Origin: Steromphala cineraria
Lineage: Eukaryota > Mollusca > Gastropoda > Trochida > Trochidae
Assembly (NCBI GenBank): GCA_916613615.1
Contig: OU744731.1
Span: forward strand, 59,774,289-59,838,288
Reading direction: 5' to 3'
DNA: 64,000 nt
The notes below the pieces were generated by a model, which saw nothing but the letters and a program-made list of their open reading frames with translations, made no database searches and was not told the DNA's origin. This document shows, piece by piece, positions 55,916 through 64,000 of this stretch. Every line of letters starts with the position of its first letter. Position 1 is the first letter of the stretch. The position numbers were made by a program, and so were the translations under genes.

Positions 55916-58476
55916 GCACATTCTAACACTAGCTTTGTTTTAATTTTCGGAGTTTCGAAGTCTAAACCCTCGTGAAAAATAATCTAGGAAGATAGTTTTA
56001 ATAAAAGCATGTTGTCGTGTTATCTTATATAACATATTATTTTGCACTTCTATGGGTTTATCTAGGTCGATAGAGTTCTTGAAATTCTCAAAACCTTTAT
56101 TCATACAACAAAGGAGAATATAAGTAATGCTTCGTAATAATAAAAAAGTTTTTTTCATTTCTCTATTGTCAGTTTTGAAACTGTTCCATCACATGCTTTA
56201 GAGAAGTTGAACAGTTGGCATTTGATAAAAACCCTTTTAGAAACAATACACAAAGTTGTCTTTTCAAGCTCATCTGTTGAAAACAAAAACAGTGAACGTG
56301 TTGCCAAACAACCGCAAAAAAATTTCTATCGATATTACATGGAAAACGTTAAGTTTGCTTTTGGCTTTCTAGAAAGCATTGACTTCCGAGTGTTATCTAA
56401 ATATTGGTTACCTTTTCTCAGCACCGTGCCAATACAACTGCTTATACGACATATGCCTTTTTTGATAACACAAGCTGTTTTTTTTTTTCATTGTTTGAAA
56501 ATCTATCATTTTATGGTTTAAGTAGTCTTAGAACATGTTTAATTTTACTTCTTCATTTTGATATGTCATTTTTCTTACTAAAACAAATGTGTTAATCTTA
56601 ATCAAGATATTGTACATTTAATGTATCAGTTGAAATAAAGGACTTGTGGACTTAATTATATGTACATGTAGTTGACGTTAACAGGGAGAATTCATCGCTA
56701 TAAGAATTATTCATAGGAATATTGACCAACCTTTTCGTTCTTTCATCAGGGAATATATTTCAGTACGATTGTTGGAAATGATCACAATCACAAATCCTGA
56801 AATATATTCTCTTCAGTAATTACATGCATTTATTGAATTTGATAGCAATTATCTTAACATCTTATTTGAACTATTCTCTCCGTACAGAGGCAGATCAAGT
56901 CATTAAATGTTCTGTTCTTATTAGACCAAATGCGGCTGCTCCGGCAGTTTCCCTGACGGGAAAATTTAACTACAATGCTTTTGAATTTCCTTAGCAAATG
57001 ACAACAATTCTTGCATAGGAAAGGTGCTTCATATCACAATGCCTTTGCCATGATTAAGTAGTCAAAATGATTATTTCAGAACAGCCTCGCTGATTGCACA
57101 ACTAACTTTGATTGCCTCCAATCAGTCATCTCAAATACTACCCCACAACCTCAGCTAATAAGAACAGAGGTTCGATCAAAATTTCATGGTTTTGAGTTTA
57201 CCTAGTCCCACCCGTTTTGAAATAGCAAGTGATGTATAATTTTCATCTTATATCATCCCGTATCTAATCCTCGAACCGCTTACGCGCAAATATCAAGTTT
57301 GTTTCAGGTATTTCAATCAATCATCGGATAAAGATACAACGATATATAATAATGTCAATTTCCTTTTAGTAAGGCAGCCAATGGATTGATCGGTTCATAA
57401 ATAATTCCTTCATAAACAGAATAAGTTTCAAATGTGTTTCGGTTTAAGCTTTACAAAACATGTATTTCAATATTTATAATGTCAGTTCAGTGCATGTTTT
57501 CAATGAGCATTGGTCTAAAAAATAAATGCATACATGCGTTTTTTGTTGTTTGTTTAGCATTTCTTACACAGAGCAGTTTGACAGTAAAATCCGGATAACC
57601 AAGGCAAATGAATATCAAAGCCTGTAAGGACGTTAAGATAAACGATTTGGCTAAGCTAGAAATAGCACTAGCATCATGTCTTTAGATATTTACAATTATT
57701 TTCTAATTTCCCATCACAACAGATAATCTGAAACATGTTATTTATAGGAACCATATATTCAGCACCGCGTGAGAACAAACAAGTACTGATATTAGGATTG
57801 CATGAATTTCATCATGATATGCAATTATTAAAGACGTACAATATGAATGGCTGTTTTCTGTGCTGCCTGGTACAGCTTTCTAGACTACCATGAAGTCCGT
57901 TGTTCAAGGTAACCTGAAACATTCTGCTCTGATCTTCGTGACAAAGAAACACCACTCTAAATACACAGATAATACTTCCCAAATAATGGTGTCTGACAAG
58001 CAGGTTTTTTTTTCATCTTGCAACTAAACAATAAATCCTCATCAATAACAACCACTCAAAGACAAGGTGAATATGTATTATCTAAACTTCGGATCATACT
58101 CGGAATCCTTATTTGGGACGTCCCATTTACGTGAATGTTAAAACTTCAAAAATATTTCAGGAAAGCAGACTTAAAACCATAAAGCACCTGTGAGTATTGG
58201 ATGAACTAATAATATATCCGGGATGGAAGCATTAAAGCGACAGACACACCTTTGAGTATTGACGTTAAACGTTGGCTGCAACCATGTTTGTCTTATTGAA
58301 GTGTTGAACTTTGATAATAGTGATATGCAACCTCCAAATAACTTTGTATTCCTTGTGAACTTATCTATGTTCAGAGTGGTTTTATCATGTGTACCATTAG
58401 AGACAAACATCCCCGTCGAGAAAGAAATGAAGCTAAGCTGTGCTTGTATAGCTCACCAACCACAATCTAAATAAAT
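55916..58476. other. Mostly unassigned sequence
   Basis: At 56880-56960 a repeat (GAGGCAGATCAAGTCATTAA...CTCCGGCAGTTT) is the inverted partner of 61440-61545; part of it also occurs at 45300-45365. A 104-codon frame at 56207-56521 has no recognisable domain. Confidence 0.45.
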
Positions 58477-58518
58477 TTAGATCAACAGGTTTTATATTTG
58501 GTCATACTGTTGATCTAA
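58477..58518. repeat. Perfect 12-bp inverted repeat
   Basis: TTAGATCAACAG (58477-58488) and CTGTTGATCTAA (58507-58518), with an 18-base spacer. Confidence 0.8.
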
Positions 58519-58726
58519 GATTGATCGATAAGGCGGGTGATCCACGCGATCTCTGACATCAGCCGCTCGGCCAATCAGAAAATATTACCTATCTCGCTGG
58601 AAACTCAATAAACTTAAATGCACTCATTTCGAAATGGATGATGTATTGAGTACACATTCAGAAACATTCTAACGATCATTTCGATATATAATCCGATTGC
58701 TTTATTGTATATATCGATTATATATC

Positions 58727-59040
58727 TAGCTCATCTGGCCTGTAAGGCCCGATAGGCTTATGGCATGGCATGGTGTCCGGCGTCCGGCATCCTGTGTTCT
58801 TCCGTCCATCCGTCCATAAACTTTGTCGAATATCGTCTTCTTTTTTTTTTATCTTCTTCCCCAGAACCATAAGGCCTAGAAAGGTTATTTGCCTGGGTGT
58901 TGAGACTTCTTAGCTGATGGAGATTATGATAACTTGATTAATACCTCGAAGGCCCCTTTGAAAATGTGTCATATTCTGTTCTTCTTCATCGGAGGCAGAA
59001 GGCATAGAAAGCTGAAATACTGTGTTAACGTAATGGAATC
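58727..59040 (-). mobile_element. Element with TAGCTCATC terminus, third copy
   Basis: It begins TAGCTCATCTGGCCTGTAAG, then GGCATGGCATGGTGTCCGGC and CCGTCCATCCGTCC, then the start of one unit (CCAGAACCATAAGGCCTAGA). It is truncated compared with 18431-19367 and lies in the opposite orientation. Confidence 0.75.
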
Positions 59041-59368
59041 CTATTTTAATTAAAATGCTGCATTTTATTGGCCACGATTAAAGATTCCCTTTTGTCCCTT
59101 CATAATAAAGTCAATGTCTGATGAGCCACAGAATTGATTAATATATGAAATATTTATGAAATAACATCACGAGCATCAAGTTGTTGCTAAACGATTTATC
59201 AAATCTAAATATGATGACGTCATATTGTCTGCGACGATGTTATTGGACAATGTGGGATAATTTTGTCAACAGTGATATCCTCAATCATATCAGAGTACGA
59301 ACGACTCACATAATGAACAAGATAACGCTTTTTTAACAAGGTTCTATGAATAAAGCTTCTAATTTCAG
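59041..59368. other. Unassigned sequence upstream of the lectin-like exon
   Basis: It contains TGATGACGTCA near 59212. No exon recognised. Confidence 0.4.
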
Positions 59369-59537
59369 TACCTGTCGGGTATTATACGAATGCCGTCCCG
59401 CTGGGTTACATCTACGATGCAGAGGCTGACTGCTGTTACCATGTGCAAAGTGACGGGAAGACCTGGGTTGGTGCAGATGTGCAATGTAAGAGTGAAGGTG
59501 GTTTCTTGGCCTTAAATTATCTCGATTGTTGAAGCAG
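59369..59537 (+). pseudogene. N-terminal C-type-lectin-like domain exon, frame broken
   Basis: After a good 3' splice site (CTTCTAATTTCAG, AG at 59367-59368) the frame reads PVGYYTNAVPLGYIYDAEAD, then CCYHVQSDGKTWVGADVQ, then CKSEGGFLALNYLDC and TGA (59530). Cys22-Tyr, KTW at 30-32, Ala35, Cys39 and GGFLA at 43-47 are the conserved first half of C-type-lectin-like domains in secreted invertebrate lectins. A good donor, GCAG|GTAAGA, follows the stop. Shifting by one base after GGF keeps the frame open (LKLSRLLKQ) and would make the exon phase 1-1, so a single-base frameshift is likely. No second CTLD exon was found in the window; a Tc1-like element fills the following intron. It could also be a sequencing error in a live gene. 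Confidence 0.7.
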
Positions 59538-59591
59538 GTAAGATATCATTTATCATCATCAATTATCATTTATTAGTACTGAGCCAATATA

Positions 59592-61134
59592 TACTCTCCC
59601 AAAAAAGAAACGCATATATAATTTTTTAAAGAAATTTTTACCTCACCTTTAAAACCACAAATGTCAAAAAATTTCAATGGTAACAAAGCGAAAATTTACA
59701 TGTTAATAGACAAAGAGTATGCCAAGTGAAGAGCACTAGTTTAAGGCATGTTTCTGTATTCTGTTGACCACAAGATGGCGTCGAAGTAAGTGTTATGAAT
59801 TGCTGCCAATTTTCAAGAATTCTAGCTTGACACCCATTTGTAAATGAAATACCCAATTGATGGATTCCCTATAATGCAGTTCTTCCCACATCTTTCTGCA
59901 ATGCAATGGCCAGTCGTTGGTGTATCTCGGGCGTATTATGACGTTCACGTACACGTTTATTTAATTCATATCGTTGATACCTTAATTGGCTTGAAATGTA
60001 GTGTTTGAGAAGTCATAAACAACTTCTTTGCTTTAAATGGGCAGGATTATGAGCCATCTGACGCTCTGTAAGTGAATTCAAGTTATCATACTCGAAACAC
60101 TTCCTTTGGTTTTAAATAATCTGATGCAAGTGACGTTTATGGACGTTATCGAAATTGTGATTTTTTCTTCTCCAATTCCTCAGAACCACCAATTAACCAC
60201 ATTTTTGTATGCTAAATATTGTATCCCACACCTTCACACCGTCTCAACCGAATCTGTTGACTTGTGACATAAACTATTGGCAAAGTTGTCCTTTTTCGAA
60301 CTGTAAGATATCCAAAGTCACGTTATTTTCTAATTGTTGTTATTGACAAATTTGTGCGTTTTTAGAAACCCAAAGTCTCCTAAAGTTTCTTGGGTTCAAG
60401 ATCTTTATTGTAAAAAGTCACTTAATAACAATGAGTTCTTTAAAGCCACGAAAAACAGGGGCGATAACTGGCCTTCATGATCGAATATTGACTTCATGGA
60501 AACGCCTTTGTACAGTTTGGTGGACTTACGAACCCAAATCAGTGATGTTGTTAATGATGTGTATCCCTGTGGCAAGAGAATGAAGAAAAAGTGTGACCCG
60601 GATGTAAAGATTTGAGATTTTGGTGGCAATGTTTTTATGCACACATCTTTAGCTCTTTTGACCGGAAGTGGCCTGTAGGAAGGAACTAAAAATGCCCAAT
60701 AGGACGATGATGAATATTCTGATGCCAGACTAGTGTGAATAATGAAACTTCGGTTTCAATTTCACGCTCGACAACATTTTCATTTCCGACACTTTGTCGA
60801 TGCATAATGGTAACCTTGGTTCCGTTTAGAATTGAACGACAAGATTTGAAAAAATGAGTGCCTTTGGTTGGTTAAAGGTACCATATGATCTAGCGTTTAC
60901 TCCTACATGAATTCTGCTTTAATTTTTTTCTATATAATGTTTTTTCAAAATGGCCTTCAAATGAGTCTCAAATAAACAAGAGGTATAAAATTTTCGATTT
61001 TGTGTACTAAAGTCGTAAACCATCATATATTAGGAACGTTTTGGAAGAAAATATCACATTTATATTGTTTAATTTGTTTTTACACTCAACAAAAAATATC
61101 AAAATCACCTTTGCGTTTCTCTTTTGGGAGAGTA
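59592..61134 (-). mobile_element. Complete but decayed Tc1-like transposon
   Basis: The terminal inverted repeats are TACTCTCCCAAAAAAGAAAC at the left and the complement GCGTTTCTCTTTTGGGAGAGTA at the right (shown within 20 bases of the end), flanked by TA at 59590-59591 and 61135-61136. The 1543-bp length is typical of the family. A transposase relic lies on the minus strand inside. It inserted downstream of the lectin-like exon. Confidence 0.9.
59860..60660 (-). pseudogene. Tc1-like transposase relic inside the 59592-61134 element
   Basis: The minus strand, in several frames, carries an N-terminal helix-turn-helix-like stretch (ITDLGS-stop-VHQTVQRRF, about 60570-60510). It then has RPVIAPVFRGFKEL and NPRNFRRLWV, and near the C-terminus YELNKRVRERHNTPEIHQRL then AIALQKDVGR (about 59985-59900). 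That order matches Tc1-like transposases, where RVR.RHN.P..L..L..AL..EW lies after the DDE catalytic region. Stops and frameshifts throughout make it inactive. The catalytic triad could not be assigned. Confidence 0.7.
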
Positions 61135-61439
61135 TATTTTTTGTTCTACAGTAACTAGTTTACAAAGTTTTACTGTAAACTCACCGTGTTTTACTCAGGG
61201 ATATACACTCAGAAAAGAGTTAGTCGCCACAAGAAATTAAACTAAAGTATAACAAGTACGCATCACTCACGTGTATCCTGATTATAGAGATGTATACAGA
61301 GTATGTGTAACATCGTTATTTTCAATCGAATATGCAAGGGTGCACTTTCTTGAACTTTTTGGGACTGAGCATTATCGAGAATGCAAAACATCTGCCAGTA
61401 ACGCATTCGGAACTCTCCTCCTGTGAAATCTTCCTCATC

Positions 61440-61545
61440 CACAGCTCATTTCAGCTTTTTAGGAGAAACTGCCGGAAGCCACGGATTTGGTCTAATAAGA
61501 ACAGAAGCTCGATCAACATTTCATGGTCTGATCTGCTTCCGTAGA
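61440..61545 (-). repeat. Dispersed repeat, inverted partner of 56880-56960
   Basis: AAACTGCCGGAAGCCACGGA, TTTGGTCTAATAAGAACAGA and ATTTCATGGTCTGATCTGCT match the reverse complement of the 56.9-kb copy. Fragments also occur at 45300-45365 and 57145-57180. Confidence 0.7.
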
Positions 61546-61597
61546 GAGAGAATGAACTTAGACAAATGTGTCAAGGTTTCGTCTAGCAAAAGGTGAC

Positions 61598-61717
61598 CAG
61601 ACGGCAGTAAGCCCCAACCTTAATAACTGCAATCCCTATTCACATAGAAACCCTATACCAACGTGGTACTTTAAACTCGCAATTATTGAGTTAATGGAAG
61701 TAAATATTTATCGATAG
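61598..61717 (+). pseudogene. Conserved C-terminal coding fragment, partner of 32936-33253
   Basis: The plus-strand frame QTAVSPNLNNCNPYSHRN, then PIPTWYFKLAIIELMEVNIY, then R-stop aligns in frame with the last 39 codons of the minus-strand frame at 32936-33253, with about 25 identities and the same stop position. Just upstream, NELRQMCQGFV corresponds to EDRHMCNDLL in a different frame, so a frameshift separates them here. The 3' flank (GAGCTTAGCTGATAATGAAA) is also conserved. It looks like the decayed end of a paralogous gene. Confidence 0.5.
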
Positions 61718-62044
61718 GATTACACTCAAGAGCTTAGCTGATAATGAAACGTTGAGGTTTTCTTTGTTTAGTTGATCGAAAAACGGCTTCTCAATCAGTT
61801 CAGTTGATACGTGACAAAATGTTTCTAGAGCATTGAACCTTTCGACATCTCTCGTCCTCAGCTTAAAGTACACGGTGACTTAACATAATTTATTTCTTTG
61901 ATGCATAGCTTTTAAATCTCATGTATCGAAGTCCTCTTTCATGTGATGTGTATATTGAGCAATTATTAGCGTCAAATCCATCACAATGCATTTCATGTTT
62001 GTTTATCTATGCCCTACATAATGAGGCTAATCAATTATATGCTC
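61718..62044. other. Unassigned sequence, partly conserved 3' flank
   Basis: The first ~100 bases match 32870-32935 in reverse complement. A 61-codon frame from 61921 (MYRSPLSCDVYIEQLLASNP...) runs into block C; no family recognised. Confidence 0.4.
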
Positions 62045-62272
62045 TGAAATCATTTTCTATTTCACCTGATTTAAACTTTCCCGAAAAGTTTACCACTCCG
62101 CGGTAAGATAAGTCCAATGCCAGAAAGAAGCCATACTTTACTTCAGATCAAATAAGACAACAATGGATGAAGATGTTATTTTGTTATAAGGTGAGCTGTC
62201 TGTCCTGGATGAGCTATAGATATACAAATGTGGTCCTAAAAGAATATCAACTGGATCAGATATGAACACAGC

Positions 62273-62369
62273 CTCGACTCTCCAGAGTTTACGTTTCGAT
62301 AGAGATATTTTCTGATAGAGATATTTTCTGATAGAGATATTTTCTGAACGTAAACTCTGGATTATCGAG
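62273..62369. repeat. Inverted repeat flanking a 16-bp tandem triplet
   Basis: CTCGACTCTCCAGAGTTTAC (GTT) pairs with AACGTAAACTCTGGATTATC (GAG), arms of 23 bp with about 3 mismatches. The copy at 7870-7945 has a less perfect left arm and a single spacer unit. Confidence 0.8.
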
Positions 62370-63189
62370 AATGAGATGTACATCGATGAGGGACAATTTG
62401 ATTTTCACAAATCTTTAGAAAATGACATCCGATGTTATTAGGGACGGTAACTACAAACATTGTCTGGAGGATAGCGAGAGGATCTTTAGAGATTTAATCG
62501 ACAAAGAACTGATATTTGCAAACCTGCAATTTTAAAAGATTTTACAGAATAGGGAGTAAATAAATACAGGAGGTGCCCGATCAAGGCAATAGCGAGTTAC
62601 CGGGGGCAAGCGCCTGCCATGGTTTTCGAACCTCAAACGAACAAAGACTCAACAGGTGTCGCCCGGACAACATCGCATTGTGATATCAACATCTGTTCCG
62701 AATCCCTGGCCAATACTTCAAAAGTGAATTCTTCTCTTTGGGAAATTTCCAATGAAAACTGTTTTTTGTTTGAGAATCAAAACATAAGAACATTACCTAC
62801 CTTCTTTGATGAAAGTTGATGTTAGGAATATAAAACTAGTCCGGTAACTGAATAATAACTGCAAATGATCAGTTGGCATTGATAATGAGATGCGAACTGA
62901 CAATGTTCTTACTACTGTTACGGCGCTACTGCAATAAATGTGCTGATTGAAAAACATTACGTTATAAAAAAAACTATTAAGGCCAGTTCCTCCCCATGTA
63001 CCCACACCCAAATATTTTCATGTAACAACCGATTAGGAGCCTTGAGTCCAAATAAAGATCTTCCGCCTGTCTGTCCTATCTGTTTCCTGAATGAGCGAGT
63101 ACTCACACTCTAGTGATAGAAAACTACGTAATTACTACACCTAATATTAGATCATGTCATTAAAAAGTGAAATGTAAACAGTTCTCATT

Positions 63190-63554
63190 TTGACAAAAGT
63201 GTTAATGATTTACGCTTCCTCCGTGTTAATGTCTGTGGTTCGTAACATACTTGAAGGCTATGATCTATACATCCAGAATAGGAAAACTACTACTAGGCGA
63301 TCTGGAGGTATAGCATTTGCACATAGAGACAAAAACTCGCCATCCATTTCTCAAGTAGATAAGACAATTTATTCTATTTAAGATAGCAAAAGATTTATTT
63401 GATTTAGATCAGGATATTTTGTGGTAGTCACAAACCTGTCACCTGAGGGTTCCAGGTATACAGATGATACCCTTTTTACTTTTATTGAACAGTCGGTACT
63501 ACATTGATTACCTCAATAAATAATAATCTCTAAACTGGCGATTTCAATACCAGA
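63190..63554 (+). pseudogene. LINE endonuclease-domain relic, duplicate copy
   Basis: It has the same motifs as 8728-9042: EGYDLYIQNRKTTTRRSGGI, VTNLSPEGSRYTDDTL, FTFIEQSVLH and GDFNTR (63537-63554). The ORF from 63190 is open for 63 codons. A one-base deletion before GDFNTR shifts its frame, a lesion absent from the other copy. Confidence 0.8.
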
Positions 63555-63589
63555 ATGTCTAATTCACTTGGTTGTGTAAGACAAGGGGC

Positions 63590-63690
63590 AGATAGAGTGA
63601 CTTGCTCGGCTGCCGGATCTTAAGCCAATTGAACATTTAAGAAGTGGGGACCAAGCGTCATAATGGAACTGAAAGAGACTCTCATGTATC
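63590..63690 (+). pseudogene. Tc1-like transposase relic, short
   Basis: LPDLKPIEHL corresponds to PDL-stop-PIEHL at 9256-9286. The preceding YRDEIL part is deleted in this copy. Confidence 0.6.
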
Positions 63691-64000
63691 TTATTGACAA
63701 GTGTTTGCTCGATTATCGTCACTTTTGACCTTTTGTTATCTTCAGCTGCGTTTACAATTTTGTTCCTCCGTGTTTTACTTAACTTTCTCTGTTATTCTAA
63801 CGAAAATAAACTTACTCTGGTGTATTCGCTACTTTATAAGACGTTTTAAAATGTGTTCAAATGAGGTCTGGTCAAAATGAAACATGTACTATGCTGATAC
63901 GAGTATAATGACAATTTCCTTTAAAAAATAGACATTTGACAAAAATTGGTTTGACAAAGGAAATTTCGTTCACCAAATGCAGCGTTCCACATTCTTCATT

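Larger units (their letters stand above)
62045..64000. repeat. Segmental duplication, copy C (partner 7651-9620), cut by window end
   Basis: Collinear with 7651-9620. It has a triple 16-bp unit (GATAGAGATATTTTCT at 62298, 62314 and 62330) where the partner has one. It lacks most of the Tc1 relic. Confidence 0.9.

Noticed and set aside
53100..59537. One gene joining leader copy G to the lectin-like exon
   Set aside because: They share a strand and order, but intron phases and a donor site could not be matched, and a MITE and other repeats lie between; kept only as a guess.

Overview
The window looks like a gene-poor, AT-rich stretch of an invertebrate nuclear genome, most likely a mollusc and perhaps a gastropod. 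I infer this from tRNA-derived SINEs of a molluscan type, repeats with the TAGCTCATCTGGCCTGTAAG terminus and runs of GGAC units, gtgag microsatellites next to GCCGC...GCGGC repeats, Tc1-like elements, a Penelope-like element and spliceosomal splice sites. There are no rRNA genes, no CRISPR array and no bacterial-type operons. Nearly all short open frames are chance frames in AT-rich DNA.

The layout is dominated by duplication. Block A (181-7650) recurs as block B (36768-43456). The adjoining block 7651-9620 recurs as block C (62045 to the window end). Smaller paralogous pieces link 16.1 kb with 27.7 kb (inverted), 22.0 with 29.3 kb, 26.9-27.4 with 44.5-44.9 kb, 31.2-31.7 with 33.3-33.8 kb, and 32.9 with 61.6 kb (inverted). 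There are also local tandem duplications, the cleanest being a 317-bp pair at 24971-25603.

Mobile DNA fills much of the rest: three SINE insertions or relics, a LINE 3' end (12.2-12.9 kb), LINE endonuclease relics (8.7 and 63.2 kb), a Penelope-like GIY-YIG fragment (47.2-48.0 kb), a complete but decayed Tc1-like transposon (59592-61134), a TIR MITE family with four copies (13.2, 14.7, 25.9, 54.1 kb), a foldback family with three copies (5.2, 35.4, 41.4 kb), other long inverted repeats (20.3 and 51.4 kb), and three copies of an element carrying ~145-bp internal tandem units (18.4, 49.6, 58.7 kb).

The most interesting signal is a block of about 60-90 bp seen at nine places, on the minus strand at eight and on the plus strand at one. 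It often contains an AP-1-like TGAGTCA and nested inverted repeats. At several copies a frame resembling the signal peptide of a secreted protein follows within about 50-100 bp (pattern CYN-V-I-VC...FCSR). I read these as decayed or diverged first exons plus proximal promoter of a locally amplified gene family. Other candidate host coding pieces are an N-terminal C-type-lectin-like exon (59369-59537, frame broken near its end), a symmetric phase 1-1 exon (30661-30786, minus) and a 105-residue frame (32936-33253, minus) whose C-terminus is conserved at 61598-61717. No complete, clearly functional host gene can be assembled from this window alone.
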